From Phyllobacteriaceae bacterium (GTDB taxonomy: Bacteria > Pseudomonadota > Alphaproteobacteria > Rhizobiales > Rhizobiaceae): DNA of 8,841 nt. The stretch lies in NCBI GenBank assembly GCA_024645155.1, contig JAHEGF010000076.1, positions 4,359 to 13,199 on the forward strand, given 5' to 3'. Under the pieces are notes generated by a model, which was not told the DNA's origin, searched no databases, and worked only from the letters and a program-made list of their open reading frames with translations. Position 1 is the stretch's first letter. Each line of letters starts with the position of its first letter. The position numbers and the translations under genes were made by a program. Below, in pieces: positions 1 to 7,052 of this stretch.

Positions 1-1
1 T

Positions 2-580
2 GCCGGTGCTAACCGGCCGTCAGATCTCGAACCGCAAATCGCGGTAATGGTTGCGGCTGGAGACAGCGATGCGGTAACCGGTCACATCGGCGACCTGATG
101 GATCAGGCCGGTCTGTCCGCCCATGCAGGCCGCACACCGGCAGAGATCGCCGCCCGGCTGATCGAGAAATCGGCGCTCGAGCGTGTCCGCCTGTCGTCAG
201 GCCAATGGTCGGCGTTGCGTACCTTTCTTTCCATCCACCAGCCGCTTGAAAGCGCGACCGAAACCCTGCTTGCCTTTGCCTCCGAAAACGGTATTGCGCT
301 CGATGGTGCGGTGGAGCGGTTCCAGGCCCGGGCTGACGCCATTGCCGCAAACGGATTGGGACTGACGGAGATAAACTACGATGCCGCCTTTGGCCGGCCG
401 CTCGATTACTATACCGGCCTTGTCTTTGGGATTGTATCGGCTTCCAGTGGAAAGGCGCTTGCCGGTGGCGGGCGCTACGACCGGCTGTTGACCATGCTTG
501 GCGCACAATCGCCTATCCCCGGTGTCGGCTTTTCGGTTTGGCTCGACCGTATCGCTGCTGAACGCGGAGGCTCAGCATGA
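2..580 (+). CDS. hisZ: ATP phosphoribosyltransferase regulatory subunit HisZ, 3' part
   Basis: HisZ is a catalytically inactive paralogue of histidyl-tRNA synthetase that combines with short-form HisG to make the cytoplasmic ATP phosphoribosyltransferase, the first step of histidine synthesis, and carries its feedback regulation. The frame is open from the left edge, so this is a partial gene: 192 C-terminal residues are visible, roughly half of the usual 370-390. The HisRS-like core is recognisable: GRPLDYYTGLVF matches the histidine-site segment, and GGGRYDRLL followed by GVGFSVWLDRI matches the motif 3 region of class II synthetases. The protein ends just after motif 3, so it lacks the anticodon-binding domain of a true HisS; that is the main reason for calling HisZ. 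The ATG at 47 is internal, because the frame continues upstream of it without a stop. The stop codon overlaps the hisG start (ATGA), which suggests translational coupling and balanced subunit synthesis. Confidence 0.93.
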   Translation, partial: AGANRPSDLEPQIAVMVAAGDSDAVTGHIGDLMDQAGLSAHAGRTPAEIAARLIEKSALERVRLSSGQWSALRTFLSIHQPLESATETLLAFASENGIALDGAVERFQARADAIAANGLGLTEINYDAAFGRPLDYYTGLVFGIVSASSGKALAGGGRYDRLLTMLGAQSPIPGVGFSVWLDRIAAERGGSA

Positions 581-1287
581 CTGTCACCGTTGCCTTGCCA
601 TCGAAAGGGCGCCTGCGCGACGATGCGCTGTCACTGTTCAAAAGGGCGGGTCTGCCGGTTGCGCAGCCAGCCGACGCCCGAGGCTATGCGACAAGGGTCG
701 AAGGACGCGACGACATAGAAATCGCCTTTCTGTCGGCCACGGTAATCGCCGGTGAACTGGCTAGCGGAACGGTCGACCTCGGCATCACAGGCGAAGACCT
801 GATCCGCGAAAACATTGCCGACTGGAAATTGCGCGTCGAGATCGCCGAACACCTTGGCTTTGGCCGTGCCGACGTGGTGGTTGCAGTTCCCGATGCCTGG
901 CTCGACGTCGAGACCATGAACGACCTTGACGATGTTGCCGCCGAGTTTCGCCAGCGCCATGGCCGCCGCCTGCGAATTGCTACCAAGTACTGGCGGCTGA
1001 CGCAGGACTTTTTCTCGCAAAAACACGGTATTCAGGTCTACCGCATCGTCGAAAGCCTGGGTGCAACCGAGGGCGCGCCTGCGGCCGGGTCAGCCGATGT
1101 CATCGTTGACATTACCTCGACCGGGTCGACGCTGAAAGCCAATCACCTCAGGGTGCTTGACGACGGCGTGATACTGCACTCCCAGGCTAGCCTCGTCCGG
1201 TCCCTGGTTGCCGGTGACACCAACCGTCAGGTGCTCGTCGACGAAATCGTCAACCGGATCGCCAACGCTGTTCTGCAAGGCGGGTAA
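577..1287 (+). CDS. hisG: ATP phosphoribosyltransferase catalytic subunit HisG (short form)
   Basis: HisG condenses ATP with PRPP to give phosphoribosyl-ATP, the committed step of histidine biosynthesis. The protein has 236 residues, the length of the short form that lacks the C-terminal ACT-like regulatory domain and depends on HisZ, whose gene lies immediately upstream. Visible landmarks are VALPSKGRL at the N terminus, LGITGEDLI at about residues 68-76, and the PRPP-binding loop ADVIVDITSTGSTL at about residues 173-186, followed by NHLRVLDDGVILHSQASL. The ATG start is supported by GGAGG at 566-570, six bases upstream, and by its ATGA overlap with the hisZ stop. The next gene, doxX, converges on it with a gap of 50 bases. 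I see no strong U-tracted terminator in that gap, so transcripts may end further downstream or by another mechanism. Confidence 0.97.
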   Translation: MTVTVALPSKGRLRDDALSLFKRAGLPVAQPADARGYATRVEGRDDIEIAFLSATVIAGELASGTVDLGITGEDLIRENIADWKLRVEIAEHLGFGRADVVVAVPDAWLDVETMNDLDDVAAEFRQRHGRRLRIATKYWRLTQDFFSQKHGIQVYRIVESLGATEGAPAAGSADVIVDITSTGSTLKANHLRVLDDGVILHSQASLVRSLVAGDTNRQVLVDEIVNRIANAVLQGG

Positions 1288-1337
1288 TGCGCTTTCCGGC
1301 CGGATGACCGGGCTTTCATGTTCCGTATTTGCCGTTT

Positions 1338-1721
1338 TCAAGCGCGCCGGGCGTCAACCGAGATCGTGCCCGGGCCATTGACCCAAAGGGCGAGGAAACC
1401 GCCGGCGATCGTCAGGTTCTTCAGGAACATTGTGAACTGCATCATGTCCGACGGCTGGAAATGGAAGACAAAAGCGGTAAAGGCGCAGAACAGCGCCAGC
1501 AGCAACGCTGCGATTCGCGTCTGAAAACCAATCAGGATGGCAATGCCGGCAAGTGTCTCGAAAATCGCTGCGAGCCAGGCGAGCAACGTGCCGGCTGGCA
1601 GGCCGGCCGATCCGATATAGGCGGCGTTTCCGGCTATGTCGCCAAATTTGCCAAGGCCGGCCATGATGAACATCACTGACAGCAAAATACGGGCTGCAAG
1701 CAGCACTTGATTGTTGGTCAT
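1338..1721 (-). CDS. DoxX family integral membrane protein
   Basis: A 127-residue hydrophobic protein with four predicted membrane helices at about residues 7-25, 44-64, 68-88 and 98-115. It shows the DoxX-family pattern: GLGKF after helix 1, a small-residue turn with LPAGTLLAWLAAIFETLAG entering helix 2, a glutamate within helix 2, GFQTR between helices 2 and 3, and MFLKNLTIAGGFL in helix 4. DoxX-type proteins act in the inner membrane and are linked in some organisms to quinone or thiosulfate oxidation and to oxidative stress; most members, including this subtype, have no assigned reaction, and I do not assign one here. The ATG at 1721 is preceded by AAGGGA at 1728-1733 with six-base spacing. 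It lies 99 bases downstream of fumC on the same strand, but a promoter-like sequence in that gap suggests separate transcription. Confidence 0.9.
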   Translation of the reverse strand: MTNNQVLLAARILLSVMFIMAGLGKFGDIAGNAAYIGSAGLPAGTLLAWLAAIFETLAGIAILIGFQTRIAALLLALFCAFTAFVFHFQPSDMMQFTMFLKNLTIAGGFLALWVNGPGTISVDARRA

Positions 1722-1750
1722 GGTCGTTCCCTTATTGCGTCTGTTCCGCG

Positions 1751-1779
1751 TTTATAGGTCCCCGCCGTTGTTCTCAAAA
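1751..1779 (-). promoter_or_regulatory. Candidate sigma70-type promoter for the DoxX-family gene
   Basis: On the minus strand TTTTGA (1774-1779) and TATAAA (1751-1756) are separated by 17 bases, a plausible -35/-10 pair. The predicted transcript would start near 1744 and give a leader of about 20-25 bases. TTGAGA (1772-1777) is an alternative -35 with a spacing of 15. The call comes from visual matching only. Confidence 0.4.
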
Positions 1780-1791
1780 GATGTGTATTTT

Positions 1792-1806
1792 TGAACAAAT
1801 CGTTCA
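1792..1806. repeat. Short palindrome upstream of the doxX-family promoter
   Basis: TGAAC-AAATC-GTTCA is a perfect 5-bp inverted repeat with a 5-bp centre. It sits in AT-rich DNA about 13 bases upstream of the candidate -35 of the DoxX-family gene. That position would suit a dimeric activator site, but a 5-bp arm can occur by chance. No regulator gene is adjacent in the window. Confidence 0.3.
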
Positions 1807-1820
1807 CAATTTTCTGACTG

Positions 1821-3212
1821 TCATTTTGACCCGGTCATGTCTTCAGGTCGCACCAGCTGGTCATAAACCGTTTCGCTGACCAGTCCGCTTTTCAGGGCTT
1901 CGTCACGCAACGTCGTCCCGTTTTTATGCGCGGTCTTGGCGATTCTCGCTGCCGCGTCATAGCCGATCTGCGGGGCAAGAGCAGTGACCAGCATCAGCGA
2001 TCGGTCAAGCAGTTCGCCAATCCTTTCCTCGTTGGCGGTGATGCCGGCGACGCAATTTTCGCCAAATGACCGCGCCGCGTCGCCGAGCAGGCGTACAGAT
2101 TGCAGGACACAGGTAGCGATCACCGGCTTGAAAACATTCAGTTCGAAATGCCCCTGGCTTGCCGCCATGGAAACGGTTGTCTGGTTTCCCATTACCTGGA
2201 CAGCGACCATCGTCAGCGCTTCGGCCTGTGTCGGATTGACCTTTCCCGGCATGATAGACGAACCCGGCTCGTTTTCGGGCAGGCTGAGTTCACCCAGTCC
2301 GGAACGCGGACCGGAGGCGAGAAACCGGATGTCGTTGGCAATCTTGAAGAGATCGGCAGCCAGCGCCGCCAACGCGCCGTGAAAATGGACAAGCGCCCCG
2401 TGAGACGCAAGCGCCTCGAATTTGTTCGCAGCGGAGCGAAACGGCAGACTGGCAAGCTTCGACACCTCCTTGGCGAAGGCCGTACCGAATTCCCGCGGCG
2501 CATTCAGGCCCGTACCTACAGCTGTGCCCCCTTGTGCAAGGGCCATGACGCCGTCCAGAGCATCGCTGATCCGCACTACACCCAGTTCCAGAGCAACCCT
2601 GTAGCCGGAAAATTCCTGGCCGAGTGTCAGCGGGGTCGCGTCCTGGGTATGAGTACGCCCGATCTTGACGATGCCAGCAAACCCTTCCTCCCGAGCCCGC
2701 AATTCCGCCGTCAGCAAGTCGAGCGCGGGCAGCAGATGGCCAGTCGTCGTCAGTGCCACCGCGACGTGCATGGCGGTCGGAAACGTATCGTTTGAAGACT
2801 GGCTCATGTTGACGTGGTCATTTGGATGAACCGGCACCTTGGAACCGATGACACCGCCCAGAATCTCTATTGCCCGGTTGGCGATAACCTCGTTGACGTT
2901 CATGTTGGTTTGCGTGCCGGAACCCGTCTGCCAGACCACCAACGGGAAGTGATCGTCGAGTTTTCCGGCGGCAACCTCGGCTGCCGCTTTCGCTATTGCC
3001 TCGCCGGTTTTTTCACCAAGGCCGGCGATGGCCATGTTGGTTTTTGCGGCCGCCTGTTTGACGAGACCGAGCGCATGGATGAGCGGTGCGGGCATGAGCT
3101 CGGTACCAATGCGGAAATTTTCAAGTGACCGCTGGGTTTGCGCTCCCCAGTACCGATCTGCCGGGACTTCGATCGGGCCGAAAGTGTCAGTTTCCGTTCT
3201 GGTAGCAGCCAT
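1821..3212 (-). CDS. fumC: Class II fumarate hydratase FumC
   Basis: FumC reversibly hydrates fumarate to L-malate in the TCA cycle. It is a cytoplasmic, iron-free homotetramer of the fumarase/aspartase superfamily. From the chosen start the protein has 463 residues, the normal length for class II fumarases. All family landmarks are present: TGSGTQTNMNVNEVIANRA at 96-114, VHPNDHVNMSQSSNDTFPTA at 128-147, GRTHTQDATPLTLGQE at 185-200 with the conserved histidine at 188, and the superfamily signature GSSIMPGKVNPTQ at 317-329 with the flexible-loop serine at 318. The frame is open up to 3377, but the extra residues are not fumarase-like and would overlap the end of the upstream MATE gene. The ATG at 3212 has AAGGA at 3221-3225, eight bases away, and yields the typical N terminus ETDTFGPIEVPADRYWGAQT. 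The gap to the MATE gene is 91 bases; I see no convincing promoter in it, so co-transcription with MATE is possible. Confidence 0.97.
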   Translation of the reverse strand: MAATRTETDTFGPIEVPADRYWGAQTQRSLENFRIGTELMPAPLIHALGLVKQAAAKTNMAIAGLGEKTGEAIAKAAAEVAAGKLDDHFPLVVWQTGSGTQTNMNVNEVIANRAIEILGGVIGSKVPVHPNDHVNMSQSSNDTFPTAMHVAVALTTTGHLLPALDLLTAELRAREEGFAGIVKIGRTHTQDATPLTLGQEFSGYRVALELGVVRISDALDGVMALAQGGTAVGTGLNAPREFGTAFAKEVSKLASLPFRSAANKFEALASHGALVHFHGALAALAADLFKIANDIRFLASGPRSGLGELSLPENEPGSSIMPGKVNPTQAEALTMVAVQVMGNQTTVSMAASQGHFELNVFKPVIATCVLQSVRLLGDAARSFGENCVAGITANEERIGELLDRSLMLVTALAPQIGYDAAARIAKTAHKNGTTLRDEALKSGLVSETVYDQLVRPEDMTGSK

Positions 3213-3303
3213 CTGCTTTATCCTTGTTGCCACTTCCATATGGAGTATCCGGTGGGCTGGCTCAATGCCACCCGCCTGTTGGCCGCAAAAGTATGTCAGC
3301 CCA

Positions 3304-4701
3304 TCAGGCCGGTTCGAACCGGTGCCGCAACAATCCCCAGCGGTGCCCGGTGGCAGACCACGCCTGGTAGAGGACAATTGCTGTCAGCATGAGCATCACC
3401 ACTTCCGCGGCGGGGCCAGCCAGCCAGATCCCGGTTTCCCCGCAGAACACCGGCAACAGGAACGTCATCGGAATTGCGAACAGATAGGTCCTCGGCAGGC
3501 TGAGTATGGCAGCACGCCGTGCATCTCCGATTGCCTGAAAATATCCGGACAGAACCATCATCGGCCCGGCAACGAAAAGCACAGCGGTGGCAATCGGCAA
3601 AATGCGCGCAACCTCGCTGGCCGTTTGCGTGTCGTCGACAAATGCAAATCCGATATAATTTCGTGCCAAATAGAAGGCAAACTGCACAACGGCGCAATAG
3701 GCGAGGCCGAGAAGCACCGCCAGCCGCAAACTGGCATCGGACCGGTGCCAGAGCCGAGCACCGAAATTGTTGCCGGTAATGGTTTGCATCGACATGTTGA
3801 GGCCAAGCATCGGCAGGTAGATGAATGTCATCACCCGCGTGATGATGCCATAGGCAGCTACGGTTGCTGCCCGGTTGTCGCCGCCGAAATATTGCAGCGC
3901 CATGATGATTGCCCCCGAGCCAAGCGAAAACCCCAGGAAATTCAGGCTTTGCGGTGCACCAAGTGCGAGGAACTCCGGCCAGCGGTTGACCCACAAGCCA
4001 AGCGGCAGGCTGCGCAATCCGAGCGGCGTTTCCCCGCGGATCCTGAAGCCGGCAATAGCTGCAATTCCGAGCATTTGCGCCAGGACCGTACCGATTGCCG
4101 AACCGGCCACGCCCATATCGAGCACAACGATCAGTACATAGTTGAACGCAATATTTGCCAGCGAGGTTGCCAGACTGACAGCTGCCATGAACGTCATCTG
4201 GCCTTCGCAACGAAGCGCATCGGAATTAACGGACAGAATGAAGCCCAGCGGAGAGCAGAAGATGAGGATCGCGATATAGGTGTAACCCATCGCCGCGATG
4301 CTGTCCGATCCGTCGGCGAGTGTCTCGATCATGCGATTTCCGGTAAACAGGAACAAACTGATCAAAATCAGGCAAACGATAACTGAAAGGCCATGGGCGC
4401 TGACGAACACCTCGCGCGCCTTTCTGTGGTCACCAGCACCAAGCAGACGCGCAAGCACCGATGCCATGCCGTTTCCGACCAGCGTCGAAAGCGCAACCAT
4501 CAGCATGAAGACCGGAAACATCAGGGTGACAGCTGTCAGCGCGTCGGCACCGACATATATTCCGAGAAAAAAGGCATCGATAACGGTCAGCAGACCGCTC
4601 ATTGCCATTATGAAAATGATCGGTGTCGCGGTTCGGACATAGAGCCTGGCAAGCGAACCGGAAAGGAACATGTTGCCGTTCGTGTCAGCAGGGTCGGTCA
4701 T
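3304..4701 (-). CDS. MATE family efflux transporter
   Basis: A 465-residue polytopic inner-membrane protein with about twelve hydrophobic helices in two halves, as in the multidrug and toxic compound extrusion family, whose members export cationic or other small molecules in exchange for Na+ or H+. Recognisable MATE segments are NIAFNYVLI with GVAGSAIGTVLAQ at about 183-209 in the first half, MSMQTITGNNFGA at about 303-315, and FQAIGDARRAAILSLPRTYLF with GIWLAGPAAEV at about 388-434 in the second half. Helix 1 contains an aspartate (TVIDAFFLG). The subfamily looks DinF/MepA-like rather than classical NorM, but the substrate cannot be read from the sequence. An in-frame GTG exists at 4719, but the GGAGG ribosome binding site (4708-4712) would then lie inside the gene. 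ATG at 4701 sits six bases after it and is the better start. The gene lies downstream of the groEL terminator and has its own leader. Confidence 0.93.
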   Translation of the reverse strand: MTDPADTNGNMFLSGSLARLYVRTATPIIFIMAMSGLLTVIDAFFLGIYVGADALTAVTLMFPVFMLMVALSTLVGNGMASVLARLLGAGDHRKAREVFVSAHGLSVIVCLILISLFLFTGNRMIETLADGSDSIAAMGYTYIAILIFCSPLGFILSVNSDALRCEGQMTFMAAVSLATSLANIAFNYVLIVVLDMGVAGSAIGTVLAQMLGIAAIAGFRIRGETPLGLRSLPLGLWVNRWPEFLALGAPQSLNFLGFSLGSGAIIMALQYFGGDNRAATVAAYGIITRVMTFIYLPMLGLNMSMQTITGNNFGARLWHRSDASLRLAVLLGLAYCAVVQFAFYLARNYIGFAFVDDTQTASEVARILPIATAVLFVAGPMMVLSGYFQAIGDARRAAILSLPRTYLFAIPMTFLLPVFCGETGIWLAGPAAEVVMLMLTAIVLYQAWSATGHRWGLLRHRFEPA

Positions 4702-4914
4702 CCCGGTCCTCCAAAACACATCGGGTTGTTACAGATGGTGCCCGCTTTGCCATTCAACCGATGTTTCGGATGTGAACAGGGATTTGCCAAGGACTTCACC
4801 AAAGCTTGCGCTCGCGGGCGGCTGGTGCCTCAAACCGGTGGTGTGGATACGCGCTGATCGTTCACCTGTCAATCGGGATCGCAGATGAGGACCATACCGG
4901 AACCCGGCCGCATG
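4702..4914. other. Non-coding gap between the groEL terminator and the MATE gene
   Basis: About 210 bases without a supportable gene. It should hold the MATE promoter on the minus strand, but no clear -35/-10 pair stands out; TTGAAT with TGTAAC 18 bases later is weak. An imperfect inverted repeat, ACATCGGGTT (4718-4727) with AACCGATGT (4758-4766), lies just upstream of the MATE ribosome binding site. Open frames on the plus strand here have no visible ribosome binding site or family resemblance. Confidence 0.5.
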
Positions 4915-4942
4915 AAAAAAAGGGCGGCATCGCAGCCGCCCT
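4915..4942 (-). terminator. Intrinsic terminator of the groESL operon
   Basis: On the minus strand a GC-rich stem, GGGCGGC (4935-4941) with GCCGCCC (4922-4928), and a six-base loop are followed directly by seven T residues (4915-4921). The hairpin starts 28 bases after the groEL stop. This is a textbook rho-independent terminator and separates groESL from the MATE gene. Confidence 0.93.
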
Positions 4943-4969
4943 CTTTATAGAGATGACTGGAGGACTTCC

Positions 4970-6610
4970 CTAGAAGTCCATGCCACCCATTCCGCCCATG
5001 CCACCACCGGGCATTGCCGGAGCCGACTCTTTCTTCGGCAGTTCGGCAACCATGGCTTCAGTGGTGATTAGCAGACCGGCAATCGAAGCCGCGTCTTCAA
5101 GTGCGGTACGCACAACCTTGACCGGATCGACGATACCCATGGTGATCATGTCGCCATATTCATCGGTCTGGGCGTTGTAGCCGAAAGTGTCCTTCTTCTG
5201 GTCAAGGATCTTGCCTACCACGATGGATGCCTCCGCACCGGCATTCGACGCGATCTGCCGGCATGGAGCCTGCAGCGCACGGCGGATAATGTTGATACCG
5301 GCGTCCTGGTCGGGGTTAACACCCTTGGAAGAAATGGCTCCTGATGCACGCAGTAGCGCGGTGCCGCCGCCGGGAACAATGCCTTCTTCGACAGCAGCGC
5401 GTGTCGCGTTCAATGCATCGTCAACGCGGTCTTTCTTTTCCTTGACTTCGACCTCGGTCGCACCGCCAACGCGGATCACGGCAACACCGCCAGCAAGCTT
5501 GGCAAGACGTTCCTGCAGCTTTTCACGGTCGTAGTCGGAGGTGGTCTCCTCGATCTGCTGCTTGATCTGGGCAACGCGGCCTTCGATCTCGGCTTTCTTG
5601 CCTGCACCGTCGACAACGGTAGTGTTTTCCTTGGTGATCGAAACCCGCTTGGCGCGGCCCAGCATGTTCAGGGTCACGTTTTCAAGCTTGATGCCGAGAT
5701 CCTCGGAGATCACCTGGCCACCGGTCAGGACGGCGATGTCCTCAAGCATTGCCTTGCGGCGGTCGCCGAAACCAGGTGCCTTGACCGCTGCAATCTTCAG
5801 ACCACCGCGCAACTTGTTGACGACCAGCGTAGCCAGGGCCTCGCCTTCAACGTCTTCAGCGATAATGAGAAGCGGCTTGGAGGACTGAACGATCGATTCC
5901 AGGATCGGCAGCATCGCCTGCAGGTTCGACAGCTTCTTCTCGTGAAGCAGGATGTAGGCATCCTCAAGTTCGGCAACCATTTTTTCCGGGTTGGTCACGA
6001 AATAGGGCGACAGGTAGCCTCGATCGAACTGCATGCCTTCAACGACTTCAAGCTCGGTTTCCGCTGTCTTGGCTTCTTCGACGGTGATGACACCCTCGTT
6101 GCCGACCTTCTGCATCGCATCGGCAATCATAGCACCGATTTCGGTTGCGCCGTTTGCGGAAATCGTTCCGACCTGGGCAACTTCTTCCGAAGTCTTGATT
6201 CTCTTGGCCTTTTTGACGAGGTCGGAAACAACTTCGCTGACCGCCAGATCAATACCGCGCTTCAGGTCCATCGGGTTCATGCCGGCAGCAACCGCCTTGG
6301 CGCCTTCCTGAACGATTGACTGGGCAAGTACGGTTGCGGTTGTTGTTCCGTCACCAGCAATATCATTGGTCTTGGAGGCAACTTCGCGCACCATCTGCGC
6401 GCCCATGTTCTCAAACTTGTCATCAAGTTCGATTTCCTTGGCGACGGTTACACCGTCTTTGGTGATGCGCGGTGCGCCGAAGGATTTGTCAAGAACCACG
6501 TTGCGGCCTTTCGGGCCAAGTGTGATCTTCACCGCATTGGCGAGAATATCGACGCCCTTCAACATGCGTTCGCGGGCGTCACGCCCGAATTTGACTTCTT
6601 TTGCAGCCAT
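4970..6610 (-). CDS. groEL: 60-kDa chaperonin GroEL
   Basis: GroEL forms the double heptameric cytoplasmic ring that encloses and refolds non-native proteins in an ATP-driven cycle with GroES. The protein has 546 residues, the normal length. Visible landmarks are LGPKGRNVVLDKSFGAP at 31-47, the ATP-site loop GDGTTTATVLAQ from 86 with the catalytic-site aspartate at 87, the apical-domain segment KPLLIIAEDVEGEALATLVV, the chaperonin signature AAVEEGIVPGGG near 400-415, and a C-terminal GGM tail (PGGGMGGMGGMDF) of the kind that lines the cavity floor. The tail and intact motifs point to the main housekeeping copy, although many rhizobia carry several groEL genes. A single cysteine is visible (ALQAPCRQIA). 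The ATG start has GGGAG at 6618-6622 with seven-base spacing. The gene follows groES by 59 bases in one operon under the CIRCE/RpoH-like promoter at 7018-7081. Confidence 0.99.
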   Translation of the reverse strand: MAAKEVKFGRDARERMLKGVDILANAVKITLGPKGRNVVLDKSFGAPRITKDGVTVAKEIELDDKFENMGAQMVREVASKTNDIAGDGTTTATVLAQSIVQEGAKAVAAGMNPMDLKRGIDLAVSEVVSDLVKKAKRIKTSEEVAQVGTISANGATEIGAMIADAMQKVGNEGVITVEEAKTAETELEVVEGMQFDRGYLSPYFVTNPEKMVAELEDAYILLHEKKLSNLQAMLPILESIVQSSKPLLIIAEDVEGEALATLVVNKLRGGLKIAAVKAPGFGDRRKAMLEDIAVLTGGQVISEDLGIKLENVTLNMLGRAKRVSITKENTTVVDGAGKKAEIEGRVAQIKQQIEETTSDYDREKLQERLAKLAGGVAVIRVGGATEVEVKEKKDRVDDALNATRAAVEEGIVPGGGTALLRASGAISSKGVNPDQDAGINIIRRALQAPCRQIASNAGAEASIVVGKILDQKKDTFGYNAQTDEYGDMITMGIVDPVKVVRTALEDAASIAGLLITTEAMVAELPKKESAPAMPGGGMGGMGGMDF

Positions 6611-6622
6611 TTTACTACTCCC

Positions 6623-6637
6623 GGGCCGTGATGGCCC
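6623..6637 (-). repeat. Small hairpin in the groES-groEL gap
   Basis: GGGCC-ATCAC-GGCCC on the minus strand forms a 5-bp all-GC stem that ends immediately before the groEL ribosome binding site (GGGAG, 6618-6622). It lacks a U tract, so it is not a terminator. It might help space or tune groEL initiation or affect mRNA stability, which is inference only. Confidence 0.4.
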
Positions 6638-6669
6638 ACTAGATTAGAGGGTGTACGATTGGGTCGGGG

Positions 6670-6966
6670 TCAGCCGAGAATACCCATGATGTCGGATTCC
6701 TTCATGATAAGAAGGTCTTCGCCATTGAGTTTCACTTCGGTGCCCGACCATTTGCCGAACAACACGCGGTCGCCGGCTTTCACGTCGAGCGGCTGGATCT
6801 TGCCGCTTTCATCGCGTGCACCGGAGCCCACGGCGATGATCTCGCCTTCCTGTGGCTTTTCCTGTGCGGTATCTGGGATGATGACGCCTCCTGCGGACTT
6901 CTCTTCTGAGCCGACCCGGCGAACAACCACCCGGTCATGGAGTGGGCGGAATTTCGTCTTTGCCAT
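6670..6966 (-). CDS. groES: 10-kDa co-chaperonin GroES
   Basis: GroES is the heptameric lid that caps the GroEL ring and triggers substrate release into the folding chamber. The protein has 98 residues, the standard length. The N terminus FRPLHDRVVVRRV is the Cpn10 signature. The mobile loop lies at about 20-35 with GGVIIP carrying the hydrophobic GroEL-contacting tripeptide. GDRVLFGKWSGTEVKLNGEDLLIMKESDIMGIL completes the beta-barrel fold. The ATG at 6966 is preceded by GAAGG at 6976-6980 with nine-base spacing. It is the first gene of the groESL operon, with a predicted leader of about 80 bases that contains CIRCE and a second hairpin. Confidence 0.99.
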   Translation of the reverse strand: MAKTKFRPLHDRVVVRRVGSEEKSAGGVIIPDTAQEKPQEGEIIAVGSGARDESGKIQPLDVKAGDRVLFGKWSGTEVKLNGEDLLIMKESDIMGILG

Positions 6967-6994
6967 GTTTTGGAACCTTCAGTCGTTTGAAACC

Positions 6995-7015
6995 AAAAAA
7001 AGCGTCTTGCGACGC
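6995..7015 (-). other. Terminator-like hairpin in the groESL leader
   Basis: On the minus strand GCGTC-GCAA-GACGC forms a 5-bp stem with a GNRA-type tetraloop, followed at once by seven T residues (6995-7001). It lies inside the predicted 5' leader, between CIRCE and the groES ribosome binding site. The layout is that of a weak intrinsic terminator, so it could attenuate transcription, or it could simply stabilise the mRNA or act in translation. The stem is short; no function is shown by sequence alone. Confidence 0.5.
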
Positions 7016-7017
7016 CG

Positions 7018-7044
7018 CTAGCACTCACTAACGGAGAGTGCTAA
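7018..7044 (-). promoter_or_regulatory. CIRCE operator (HrcA binding site)
   Basis: The minus strand reads TTAGCACTC, nine bases, then GAGTGCTAG. This matches the CIRCE consensus (TTAGCACTC-N9-GAGTGCTAA) at all but the last position. CIRCE is bound by the HrcA repressor, which depends on GroEL for activity, giving feedback control of chaperonin genes. It lies about at the predicted transcription start and upstream of groES, the usual position. hrcA itself is not in the window. Confidence 0.97.
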
Positions 7045-7052
7045 CAGCGGGG

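Noticed and set aside
47..49. ATG as the start of a short hisZ
   Set aside because: The frame is open to the left edge and the HisRS-like core would be incomplete; the gene enters from outside the window.
1288..1337. Possible terminator between the convergent hisG and DoxX-family genes
   Set aside because: Only a short bulged stem around CCGGATGACCGG with a TTT run is present; it is too weak to call.
3213..3303. Promoter for fumC
   Set aside because: TTGAGC followed 17 bases later by CATATG is the best pair I could see, and it is a poor match; I do not call it.
3028..4386. Long open frame on the plus strand (452 codons) opposite the MATE gene and fumC start
   Set aside because: It is antisense to two clearly recognised genes, its translation is rich in Arg, His, Gln and Cys in the manner of a shadow frame, and it has no family resemblance or ribosome binding site.
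4980..6647. Several plus-strand frames opposite groEL
   Set aside because: They are complements of a highly conserved chaperonin gene; their Ser/Arg/Pro-rich translations follow from groEL codon use.
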